Shown piece after piece: positions 1 through 7,268 of a stretch of 64,000 bases of DNA. Under the pieces are notes generated by a model. That model was given only the letters and a program-made list of their open reading frames with translations. It was not told the DNA's origin and ran no database searches. The DNA lies in the NCBI RefSeq assembly GCF_049348705.1, contig NZ_CP186485.1:1984001-2048000 (forward strand), written 5' to 3'. This DNA comes from Paracoxiella cheracis. GTDB taxonomy: Bacteria > Pseudomonadota > Gammaproteobacteria > Coxiellales > Coxiellaceae. The position numbers and the translations under genes are program-made. Within the stretch, counting starts at the first letter, position 1; each line of letters starts with the position of its first letter.

Positions 1-1
1 T

Positions 2-70
2 GGCCGGCAAGATAGGGAAATCGCCAAACGTTACCCAAACCGATGGCTGCAGCGGCTGTTGCAAAAATAA
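2..70 (+). CDS. C-terminal end of an unidentified protein (partial)
   Basis: The window opens inside a reading frame that encodes 22 residues, rich in Arg, Lys and Leu, and ends in TAA at 68-70. Its last residues (WLQRLLQK) look like a basic amphipathic tail. The frame runs off the left edge, so neither start nor family can be seen. It points the same way as the phosphatase gene 92 bases downstream. A chance open frame this short is possible. Confidence 0.35.
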   Translation, partial: GRQDREIAKRYPNRWLQRLLQK

Positions 71-162
71 ATGAGACGCGGGAATTCCATCGAATTGGTT
101 TATTCATAATCAATCCATGATTGTTGGTTGGAATCGGCTACTAGTATACAATAACCAGCACT

Positions 163-930
163 ATGGCAATACAGTCTTGGCACTTAAAACACACTATCGA
201 TGCTATCGTTTTCGATTGCGATGCTACCTTGAGTCAAATCGAGGGCATCGATGCATTGGCTAAAGTCAACGGCGTTGAAGAGCGCGTGCGTTTATTGACT
301 GAAGAGGCGATGGAAAAAAGGGGTCTCAACAGTGAAATTTATCGGCAGCGTTTGGAATTAGTGAGACCAACGGCATCGCAGTTAGCAGCATTAGGTGATG
401 ATTATTACGCGCACTTAACACCGGATGTGGATCGTGTTATTCAGGTGTTTCAACGACTTCATAAATCTGTTTATGTGATTTCTGCCGGCATCCAGTCAGC
501 AGTTGAAAGTCTTGCGGCACGTTTAAATATTCCGAGAGAAAATGTTTTTGCAGTAGCGGTGTATGTTGATGACAATGGAAATTATAGTGGCTATGATCCC
601 AGTTCACCCATGACGCGCCAACACGGTAAACGTGAAGTGGTTGAGGCCTTAAAGAAAAAACATCAGCATATGTTACATATTGGTGATGGTATGAATGATG
701 TGGAAGCGGCTGCTATCGTCGAACGTTTTGTCGGTTATGGCGGTTCATACTTTCGAAAACATATCGCATCGTTATGTGATTTTTATATCACATCGCAGTC
801 TATCACACCGCTGCTTCCGCTGGCGTTAACATTGGAAGAAAGTGAAAATTTAAATGCCTCTGGAAAAAAAGCCTATGAGCAAGGTTTATATCATATTGAT
901 AACGGTGAAGTGTTCATTAAATTGAAATAG
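163..930 (+). CDS. HAD-family phosphatase, SerB-like
   Basis: A 255-residue hydrolase of the haloacid dehalogenase superfamily, resembling phosphoserine phosphatase. Motif I is FDCDATLS with nucleophile D18 and acid/base D20; motif II is the serine in VISAG near residue 107; motif III is a lysine near 156; motif IV is GDGMND at 174-179. These positions fit a Mg-dependent phospho-aspartyl phosphatase with a small helical cap between motifs I and II. A tail of about 55 residues follows the core. The SerB-like motif II and GDGMND suggest a small phosphorylated metabolite such as phosphoserine, but the substrate cannot be read from sequence. The start ATG at 163 lies just before the conserved fold; no strong ribosome site is visible. 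It is followed by hemF with a 36-base gap. Confidence 0.82.
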   Translation: MAIQSWHLKHTIDAIVFDCDATLSQIEGIDALAKVNGVEERVRLLTEEAMEKRGLNSEIYRQRLELVRPTASQLAALGDDYYAHLTPDVDRVIQVFQRLHKSVYVISAGIQSAVESLAARLNIPRENVFAVAVYVDDNGNYSGYDPSSPMTRQHGKREVVEALKKKHQHMLHIGDGMNDVEAAAIVERFVGYGGSYFRKHIASLCDFYITSQSITPLLPLALTLEESENLNASGKKAYEQGLYHIDNGEVFIKLK

Positions 931-966
931 TGGTAACTGTGTCCCCTAACATCCTTTGAGATTACA

Positions 967-1872
967 ATGAATATCGATGCAATAATTTTTTATTTAAAAA
1001 AACTTCAGGATAATATTTGCCTAGCATTAGAACAAGAAGATGGTCGCGCCAAATTTCATGAAGATAATTGGCAACATGAAACAGGTGAAGGTGGCGGTAG
1101 AACGCGTGTGCTTACAGAAGGCGCTGTGTTTGAAAAAGCTGGTGTGAATTTTTCACACGTAAAAGGCGAGCAATTACCCAGTGCAGCAACAGCAAAACGT
1201 CCCGAACTAAAAGGTTGTGCGTTTCAAGCTACGGGTGTTTCTTTAGTCATTCATCCACACAATCCTTATGTGCCTACCTCGCATATGAATGTACGATTTT
1301 TTATGGCGGAAAAAGCCGATGCGGATCCAGTTTGGTGGTTTGGTGGAGGCTATGATTTAACGCCCTATTATGGGTTTGAAGAAGATTGTCGGCATTGGCA
1401 TGAAACGGCAAAAGCAGCTTGCGATCTATTTGGTCCTGATGTTTATAAAAATTATAAAAAATGGTGCGATGATTATTTTTATTTAAAGCATCGTCAAGAG
1501 CCTCGCGGTATCGGTGGATTATTTTTTGATGATCTTAATGAATGGGGATTCGAGCGTTGTTTTGAATTTATTAAAAGCGTTGGCGATAGTTTTATCGAAG
1601 CATATTTACCGATTGTAGAGCGTCGCAAAAATATCGAATATGGCAATCGAGAGCGTGATTTTCAATTATATCGCCGCGGCCGCTATGTAGAATTTAATTT
1701 AGTTTATGATCGTGGTACATTATTTGGGTTACAGTCCGGTGGTCGCACCGAGTCGATATTAATGTCTTTGCCGCCACTCGTTACATGGCAGTACGATTGG
1801 CATCCTGAGCCTGGTAGTGATGAGGCTAAGTTGTATGAATCATTTTTAGTGCCAAAAAGTTGGGTTAATTAA
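967..1872 (+). CDS. hemF: Oxygen-dependent coproporphyrinogen III oxidase
   Basis: Converts coproporphyrinogen III to protoporphyrinogen IX by two O2-dependent oxidative decarboxylations in haem synthesis; cytosolic homodimer. The 301-residue length is normal for HemF. Recognisable family blocks are the N-terminal ETGEGGGRTRVL, the SHMNVRFF strand, WWFGGGYDLTPYY in the middle, RGIGGLFFDDLNEWG after it, and FNLVYDRGTLFGLQSGGRTESILMSLPP near the end (quoted in parts: FNLVYDRGT, GRTESILMSLPP). All are intact. The gene lies 36 bases after the HAD phosphatase in the same direction and converges on the thiamine-type transporter gene. Identification is firm. Confidence 0.97.
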   Translation: MNIDAIIFYLKKLQDNICLALEQEDGRAKFHEDNWQHETGEGGGRTRVLTEGAVFEKAGVNFSHVKGEQLPSAATAKRPELKGCAFQATGVSLVIHPHNPYVPTSHMNVRFFMAEKADADPVWWFGGGYDLTPYYGFEEDCRHWHETAKAACDLFGPDVYKNYKKWCDDYFYLKHRQEPRGIGGLFFDDLNEWGFERCFEFIKSVGDSFIEAYLPIVERRKNIEYGNRERDFQLYRRGRYVEFNLVYDRGTLFGLQSGGRTESILMSLPPLVTWQYDWHPEPGSDEAKLYESFLVPKSWVN

Positions 1873-1911
1873 ATGGCAAGCAATTGAAATTCCTCACTGA
1901 CGCTCCGAAGT

Positions 1912-2520
1912 CTATTCGGGCGCGTAGTTGCCAGACAACAATGTTGGGTTTTGTTTTGCAATTAAATGGCGCCATCGGATAAAACCAGTGACCGCCAAAC
2001 CCAAGTAAATAATCAACAAAATACTATGCGCGGGAATATCTTTATAAAAATATAACCCGACATAAATGGCATCCACGACAAACCACAAAATCCAATTTTC
2101 AATAATTTTCTTACAAATCATCCACTGTGCGATTAAACTCAAAACGGTGGTTGTGGCATCAAGATAAGGCACTTGCGAATTCGTAAAATGCTTTAATAAT
2201 TCAGCAACCGAAAAAATTCCAGCAACAGCAATCACACATAAAATGAATGCTACACGCCACGTTAAATGTGTAATCGCTAACGCCTCATTACGATTATTTT
2301 TATGAGTCCACATATACCAGCCGTAAAACATCGAAATAAAATAAATGCCGGCAAGTGTCATGTCGCCGTAAATGCCGGTTAAGCCGTATAAAGTAGCATC
2401 CAGCACTGTCGCGACGAGGCCAAGAGGCCACGCCCATTTATCGGCTTTGACATAAAAAATGGTGGAAAGTAACGCAAAAACTGCCCCGACAATATCGAGG
2501 GTATGTATGAATGCTTGCAT
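1912..2520 (-). CDS. pnuT: PnuC-family vitamin transporter, probably thiamine (PnuT)
   Basis: A 202-residue polytopic membrane protein of the PnuC family, whose members move vitamin nucleosides or vitamins by facilitated diffusion and trap them by phosphorylation inside. Family signs are several hydrophobic helices and the motifs W..GL, YG and WILWFVVD near the C-terminus. PnuC proper carries nicotinamide riboside, but this gene sits directly behind a TPP riboswitch (about 2525-2616). That context is known for the PnuT branch, which carries thiamine. The substrate call therefore comes from regulation plus family, not from binding residues. Its ATG lies a few bases after the riboswitch's last helix, so translation control is likely. 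It converges on hemF. Confidence 0.85.
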   Translation of the reverse strand: MQAFIHTLDIVGAVFALLSTIFYVKADKWAWPLGLVATVLDATLYGLTGIYGDMTLAGIYFISMFYGWYMWTHKNNRNEALAITHLTWRVAFILCVIAVAGIFSVAELLKHFTNSQVPYLDATTTVLSLIAQWMICKKIIENWILWFVVDAIYVGLYFYKDIPAHSILLIIYLGLAVTGFIRWRHLIAKQNPTLLSGNYAPE

Positions 2521-2524
2521 AATG

Positions 2525-2616
2525 TACTTCTTCCGCCGGTGTTAACCGGATCAAGTTCGATGGGTTTTACCCGCCAAGGACAATCTCAGCCGATCATTTG
2601 TCGGCACCCCAGACAA
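2525..2616 (-). promoter_or_regulatory. TPP (thi-box) riboswitch
   Basis: Read on the minus strand, this leader contains the conserved thi-box pieces in order: GGGGTGCC, then GGCTGAGA, then AACCCATCGAACTTGATC, then CCGGTTAACACCGGCG. Helices P2 (around CTGAGA) and P4/P5 (around GAACTTGATC) can be drawn. The switch ends about 8 bases before the ATG at 2520, so the ribosome site (GAAGAAGT) would be within reach of the last helix. This fits translational repression by thiamine pyrophosphate. Confidence 0.93.
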
Positions 2617-2745
2617 AGGATGAAGATAGGGCAGTGCGCAAAAAATGTCAAGAATCGTTGCCTGGAGCCGCTGTTACCTGCTACAGTATTTAAATGTTTA
2701 GGGGCTGTTTGCAACAGCTTCTTTTGGGAATTCAGGAGCTTTATC

Positions 2746-3780
2746 ATGGTCAGAATCATCACCGTTGACGACATTAAAAGCTTGATCCGGAAGGTCACCA
2801 TCGAAAAATTTTTCGAACTCTTGGTCGAGAAAATGAGGGACTGCTTTAATCGCTGGCCGGAATTTCACAAAATACCCCGGAGTGTGACTCACTTCGACTT
2901 TGGTGTGATTGAGTTAATGCCGATCTGGGGTAAAGATTACTATTCCGTAAAATACATTAACGGTCATCCCCAGAACCCACAGCAAAATAAACAAACGGTG
3001 GTGGGCATCGGCATGCTCGCAGACGTAGCGACGGGTTATCCAGTATTAATTAGCGAGATGACAATACTAACGGCACTTCGCACGGCGGCGACGTCAGCAC
3101 TTGCGGCTGAGTTTATAGCAAGAAAAAATTCAAAAACCATGGCAATGATTGGTACGGGTGCACAAAGCGAGTTTCAAGTATTGGCGCATAAGGCGTTGTT
3201 GGGCATTGAAAAGGTAAAATATTTTGACTTAGATCCTGCAGCCATGGAAAAATTCGCGCGCAACTTGGCAGGTTATTCTATTGAGTTAGAAGCGTGTCAG
3301 GATGTGCAATCTACTATTCATCAAGCCGATATTATTACAACGGCAACGGCAGCAAAAAAACAAGCACATATTTTAAAAGAAGCTTGGCTTGAGCCGGGTG
3401 TTGCCATCAATGCCGTCGGGGGTGATTGTCGCGGTAAAACAGAGTTGGACCCTAAAATACTTCATCGCAGTAAAATTGTGGTTGAATTTATTGAACAAAC
3501 GCAAGAAGAAGGTGAAATACAAAATTACAAAGAAAAAGAAATTTATGCAGAATTATGGGAACTCACCAGTGGTAAAAAACTAGGGCGTACGTCCGATGAT
3601 GAAATAATGGTATTTGATTCTGTTGGCTTTGCGCTCGAAGATTATGCCGCGTTGCGATTAGTTTATAGTTTAGCAGAGGACTTTCATGTGGGTCACATGT
3701 TAGATATGGTGCCTGATTGCAAAGATCCTAAAAATTTATTTGGTTTGTTAGCAGTAACAAATAATTTAATATCGACTTAG
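2746..3780 (+). CDS. Ornithine cyclodeaminase family protein
   Basis: A 344-residue member of the ornithine cyclodeaminase/mu-crystallin family, which uses NAD to turn L-ornithine into proline and ammonia. The start at 2746 is chosen because AGGAGC lies 7 bases upstream and the family's N-terminus begins at MVRIITVDD; an upstream extension of the frame would overlap the riboswitch. Visible blocks are the Rossmann motif MIGTGAQSEFQ near residue 135 and NAVGGDCRGKTELDP near 225, which is typical of the long bacterial ornithine-specific branch. The C-terminal block IMVFDSVGFALEDYAALR is intact. The chorismate-mutase-like gene starts 11 bases downstream, so the two probably form an operon. Substrate specificity is inferred from family resemblance. 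Confidence 0.9.
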   Translation: MVRIITVDDIKSLIRKVTIEKFFELLVEKMRDCFNRWPEFHKIPRSVTHFDFGVIELMPIWGKDYYSVKYINGHPQNPQQNKQTVVGIGMLADVATGYPVLISEMTILTALRTAATSALAAEFIARKNSKTMAMIGTGAQSEFQVLAHKALLGIEKVKYFDLDPAAMEKFARNLAGYSIELEACQDVQSTIHQADIITTATAAKKQAHILKEAWLEPGVAINAVGGDCRGKTELDPKILHRSKIVVEFIEQTQEEGEIQNYKEKEIYAELWELTSGKKLGRTSDDEIMVFDSVGFALEDYAALRLVYSLAEDFHVGHMLDMVPDCKDPKNLFGLLAVTNNLIST

Positions 3781-3791
3781 ATGGATAACAT

Positions 3792-4397
3792 GTGAAAAAT
3801 GATGAGCTAAAGACAGAAGATCATCCCGAGCTTTTGTTTCTAAGGGCATTGATCGATAATGTCGATTCAGCGATTTTATCTATTTTATTCCGCCGTGCCC
3901 AACTCGTTAATTTTATCATCGAATACAAAAAATTGCATAAAATCGATCTGTCGCGCAGCAAGTTGCGTGAAAACGCTGCAAAAGAAACAGCGGATTTTGC
4001 AGCAATGTTGAGTTTAAGAAAGGTGTTTGTGCAAAAAATCCTGAACCATCTTTTTGAAGCAAACGATCACTTGTACGATAGTAAAATTTCGGCAGGTGGC
4101 GAGCAATTTTTGGTGTTCAACGAAAGCATGTTACAACAGTTTAATGGCACATTAAAAAGCTTAGATATGTCATTTTGTATTTTATTGTCAGAGCGTATGC
4201 AGCTAGTAAACCAAGTGGGGAAATATAAAAAACAACACAATATCTTGCCGCTTGATCAGGCGCGTTGGGAAGCTGTATTAAAATCAAAAACTGAATTTGC
4301 AGAATCATTAGGTATTGATGCTGATGCTGTTCGCAAACTTTATTCTATGATTCATGAGGAAGCTCTGATCATTGAAAGACAGTATCAAGAAAAATAA
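3792..4397 (+). CDS. Tandem chorismate mutase-like (AroQ-type) protein
   Basis: This 201-residue protein carries two all-helical AroQ-type chorismate mutase-like domains in a row. The first (about residues 14-95) has LIDNVDSAILSILFRRAQLV and YKK; the second (about 110-200) has LDMSFCILLSERMQLVNQVG, KYKKQHN and PLDQARWEAVL. The second keeps the usual pattern of a catalytic Arg in helix 1, a Lys in GKYKK and Arg/Glu in the DxxRE-like segment (DQARWE); the first is more diverged. It starts with GTG, with only a weak ribosome site, 11 bases after the cyclodeaminase stop. Whether it rearranges chorismate, cleaves isochorismate or has lost catalysis cannot be decided here. No other aromatic pathway gene is adjacent. 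Confidence 0.72.
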   Translation: MKNDELKTEDHPELLFLRALIDNVDSAILSILFRRAQLVNFIIEYKKLHKIDLSRSKLRENAAKETADFAAMLSLRKVFVQKILNHLFEANDHLYDSKISAGGEQFLVFNESMLQQFNGTLKSLDMSFCILLSERMQLVNQVGKYKKQHNILPLDQARWEAVLKSKTEFAESLGIDADAVRKLYSMIHEEALIIERQYQEK

Positions 4398-4572
4398 ATA
4401 GTTAAGGGCATCTCTAGACCAATTAAAGAATTTCAATTGCTTGCTTATCGTGATTGAGGTTGCTGTTTTTCGGGAATCACCATCCTTGGCTGCTAAGTAC
4501 CTCCATGGTACTTACGCCCGCAAAATAATAACCTCAACCCCTATCCATCATTGAAATCAATAAAGTATTTTA

Positions 4573-5582
4573 ACCTCAGTTCTGGATAACTGCGTATAAA
4601 TTATTCTTTATATTGTTGGTTTTTATTCCTGGTTTGTTTGGTCGCCAAGAATAGGCAATTAGCGCTGCAAGGGTATTGACTAAAAAATTAATCGGACTAC
4701 GATGACGCGAATGCTCAACATGATACAAGTTTTTCAACTGATCGATAATCGTTTCTACGATGCCACGTTGTTTTAGGAAAAACTTTTCAAATGCAGAAAG
4801 CATTTTGTTCTTCATATTTTTACGGACTTTTGTCACAAATTTTAAATCGTGTTTTGCCAAATCGTCCGCAAGATCTTTTCCAAGATACCCTTTATCGCCA
4901 GCGCCCAACCCCTTTAAATTAGCCATTAATTTTCTAACAACAGCGCGATCATCCACGTTCCCTTTCGTTAAACAAAAACGGATTAATTCCCCTTGATGAT
5001 TAATCACAATATGTAGTTTAAAGCCGTAAACCCAGCCCATTGTGCTTTTACTGCGTTTAGCAATGCCTTTGAAAACCTTGTTTCGATAAATTCGTTTATT
5101 GTGGCATACGCGTAGTGTAGTTGAGTCAATATAATACAATCCCGTGTGTTTGCCCTTTCTCGAAAGCAAATAGGCGGCGAGCATCATTAGCGCTGCTGAT
5201 TGGCAGGCGACAAAACGTGTGTAACTCAGCGCCGTAGGAAAATACTTCTTCATGTCTTGTAAAACACATCCACAATAAAAATCCTTAAATGTGCGATAGT
5301 GACTCATTTGAAACAACACAATGATGGTGCCAATTTCAGACAAGCTCATTTGCATCGCTCGATCTCGTTTTCTGTCTGGGTTCGGTAGCAAATACTTTGA
5401 TTGACCTTTCAAATAATCCTTGCAAAAATCATCCATATCACAAAAAATCTCCGTGACCGGTGCCAACATGATTAACTCCTGTTACATTATTTAGCTGTAA
5501 TTTTGGAGCTAAATTTTAGCGGTTCCGGTCTTTTTTTCAATTATTTCATTCACTTATTCCTTTTCTTATACAGAACTCAGGT
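4573..5582 (-). mobile_element. IS982-family insertion sequence, copy 1
   Basis: A 1010-bp element bounded by imperfect inverted repeats ACCTCAGTTCTGGATAA and ACCTGAGTTCTGTATAA (reverse complement at the right end). It is flanked by a perfect 7-bp duplication TATTTTA at 4566-4572 and 5583-5589. Two further full copies of the same length lie at 25884-26893 and 32634-33643, and a 60-bp remnant at 47370-47429. The intact duplication shows a simple insertion, here inside palindromic repeat P1. Confidence 0.95.
4576..5469 (-). CDS. IS982-family DDE transposase
   Basis: The 297-residue transposase fills almost the whole IS. DDE-type features are the YYIDSTTLRVC block (first Asp near residue 114), GWVYGFKLH, the second-Asp region GAGDKGYLG near 193, and a C-terminal RGIVETIIDQLKN with the catalytic Glu. 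Length and motif order fit the IS982 family. The protein is identical by eye to the copy at 25997-26890; the third differs at one residue (leucine versus phenylalanine near residue 27). The stop codon lies inside the left inverted repeat region. It appears intact and probably functional. Confidence 0.95.
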   Translation of the reverse strand: MLAPVTEIFCDMDDFCKDYLKGQSKYLLPNPDRKRDRAMQMSLSEIGTIIVLFQMSHYRTFKDFYCGCVLQDMKKYFPTALSYTRFVACQSAALMMLAAYLLSRKGKHTGLYYIDSTTLRVCHNKRIYRNKVFKGIAKRSKSTMGWVYGFKLHIVINHQGELIRFCLTKGNVDDRAVVRKLMANLKGLGAGDKGYLGKDLADDLAKHDLKFVTKVRKNMKNKMLSAFEKFFLKQRGIVETIIDQLKNLYHVEHSRHRSPINFLVNTLAALIAYSWRPNKPGIKTNNIKNNLYAVIQN

Positions 5583-5871
5583 TATTTTAGGTTTTCAAGA
5601 CAATTTCAAGGAGTGCTTTTAGGATTGCAAAAAATTCAAAATTTCTTTGCTGGCTTCATTGGGAACTTCTATAGGGCTGCCGTGGCCGCCGGGCAATAAT
5701 GCCTCCGATACATGTTCAATGCTGTTAATAAGTTCTTTGGATTCGCGTGGTAACGCAATAATATCTTCTTCAGCGTAAGCGACCAATGTTTGATTTTTAG
5801 GTAGTGCCTCATTTTTGTTGATGTGATATATTTTGGTATTTCAGAAAATCATTAGGATAAGGATTGCATGA

Positions 5872-6141
5872 ATGGCAAGAATCAATGTTGCTTGCCCCTG
5901 CTGCTGTTTACATGAGGTTGTAAAATTTGGCGTCAGCAGTACAGGAAAGCAAAGGTTTCAATGTAAAAATAATGCTTGTGAGAAAAATACATTTCTTCTA
6001 GATTACACACATAATGCTCGTGCCCCTGGTGTTAAAGATAAAATAGTTGATATGGCAATGAATGGTAGTGGCGTCAGAGATACTGCACGCGTTTTACGTA
6101 TTAGCATTAACACTGTTATTGGTGAATTAAAAAAAGGGTGA
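5872..6141 (+). CDS. insA: IS1-type InsA (zinc-finger/HTH part of transposase)
   Basis: An 89-residue protein with a zinc-finger-like cysteine set (CPCCC near residues 9-13, CKNNAC near 31-36) and a helix-turn-helix (VRDTARVLRISINTVI, residues 68-83). In IS1 this part binds the ends and is also a repressor when made alone. It ends GELKKG-stop at 6139-6141, just after a run of seven A (6129-6135). The downstream insB frame lies in the +1 phase. The usual IS1 -1 frameshift would not enter insB here. Confidence 0.9.
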   Translation: MARINVACPCCCLHEVVKFGVSSTGKQRFQCKNNACEKNTFLLDYTHNARAPGVKDKIVDMAMNGSGVRDTARVLRISINTVIGELKKG

Positions 6142-6145
6142 AGGT

Positions 6146-6622
6146 TTGGAGAGCGTCAATACACGACTTTTAAAGGAAAAAGAATCACTTGGTGCGTCTG
6201 TTACTGTTAATGTTGTACAAGTTGAAGAAGCGGAGCTGGATGAAATGTGGAGTTTTGTTCGAAATAAACAGAATCAACGTTGGCTTTGGCATGCGATTGA
6301 TCACCATACACATGAGGTGTTAGCTTATCATTTTGGTCCAAGAAAAGATTCAGCATTTAAAGCACTGAAAGAAAAACTGAGCTCATTTGATATCAACTTT
6401 TACTATACAGATGATTGGGGTGCTTATGAAAGACACCTGCCTCAATCAAAACATTTGGTGGGAAAGCAAAATACCCAAGCGATTGAACGAAAGCATCTCA
6501 CGTTGCGCACACGAATAAAGCGATTAGCGAGAAAGACGATTTGCTTTTCTAAACTGGATAAATTGCACGACATTGTCATCGGATTATTTATCAATAGGCA
6601 CGAGTTTGGGAGGGTTATTTAG
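6146..6622 (+). CDS. insB: IS1-type InsB (catalytic part of transposase)
   Basis: The 158-residue catalytic half of an IS1 transposase. Visible DDE parts are ELDEMWSFV (first Asp near residue 31), the second Asp in YYTDDWGAYERHLP (about 89-102) and the ERKHLTLRTRIKRLARKT block with the catalytic Glu. The first possible start, TTG at 6146, lies four bases after the insA stop, but in IS1 this part is made as an InsAB fusion. Here the fusion needs a +1 (or -2) shift on the A7 run. Either transcript slippage supplies it or a one-base insertion has inactivated the element. Confidence 0.9.
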   Translation: MESVNTRLLKEKESLGASVTVNVVQVEEAELDEMWSFVRNKQNQRWLWHAIDHHTHEVLAYHFGPRKDSAFKALKEKLSSFDINFYYTDDWGAYERHLPQSKHLVGKQNTQAIERKHLTLRTRIKRLARKTICFSKLDKLHDIVIGLFINRHEFGRVI

Positions 6623-7268
6623 ATGCCATCAACAAAAATGAGGCACCACCGATTTTTAATATTTTTGAGTTGTGAGTGTGAATCGAACGTTCTTAATACA
6701 TTCGATTGACGAATTTGGTCTTCTAATGATTGTGGATAAGGATTATTCAGAATGGCTTCTCGTTGAAGTCGCATTCTTTCTTTATCTTTTAAAAATGCAT
6801 AGCCACGAACCCAAGGTAAAATAGCATCGATTTGGCATTCGAGAGATACTCCTGCCTTACGCAACTTTATTAAAGCATCGAAACAATAAGTCGTAACGGT
6901 ATTCCATTTAGGAACGCTGTTGAGAATGACTAATTTATCGATGGCATGTCCATGTTTAATGCTAATCATTTGGGCGATGGTACCACCCATGGATTGCCCT
7001 ATAATATGAGGTTTTTATAAACCGAGCGAGTTAATTAGATCGATTGTTCCATCGGCCATGATTTCGGCGGTTAACGTTTCATGGTTGTCTTTGGTTTGCC
7101 CAGCTCCCCGATTATCAAATAACAGCACTTGAAAGTTTTTAGCAAACGCATCTAACATCAATGTCCAGTAAGTGTGATCTCCTGTGTAACCGGTAATAAA
7201 GACAACCGGTTTTCCTTTGCCGTGTAGTTCGTAATAATAATCAACACCGTTCACAGAAATTTTTGCCA

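Larger units (their letters stand above)
4404..5621. repeat. Palindromic repeat P1, split by an IS982 copy
   Basis: The left end AGGGCATCTCTAGA (4404) leads into a long hairpin: an outer arm (TTTCAATTGC near 4430), a stem formed by GGTTGCTG/TTATTATT flanks and CGGG/CCCG, and an inner hairpin AAGTAC..GTACTT near 4494-4512. The right arm (ATAAAGTATTTTA..TTTC) is cut at 4572 and resumes at 5583 after the IS. The distal end coincides with the stop codon of the hydrolase remnant. The right arm matches the reverse complement of the left arm of copy P5 near 40.6 kb, so this copy is inverted relative to P5. Confidence 0.7.
5800..6650 (+). mobile_element. IS1-family insertion sequence
   Basis: An 851-bp element. 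Its ends are 24-bp inverted repeats differing at one base, starting GGTAGTGCCTC on the left and GGTGGTGCCTC on the reverse-complemented right. An exact 8-bp duplication GATTTTTA flanks it at 5792-5799 and 6651-6658. Size, GG-starting ends, duplication length and the insA/insB layout are those of the IS1 family. It interrupts the alpha/beta hydrolase gene. Confidence 0.95.

Noticed and set aside
2503..2745. An extended open frame upstream of ornithine cyclodeaminase
   Set aside because: It runs through the TPP riboswitch on the other strand and has no homology-like blocks; the ATG at 2746 has a good ribosome site and the family's normal N-terminus.
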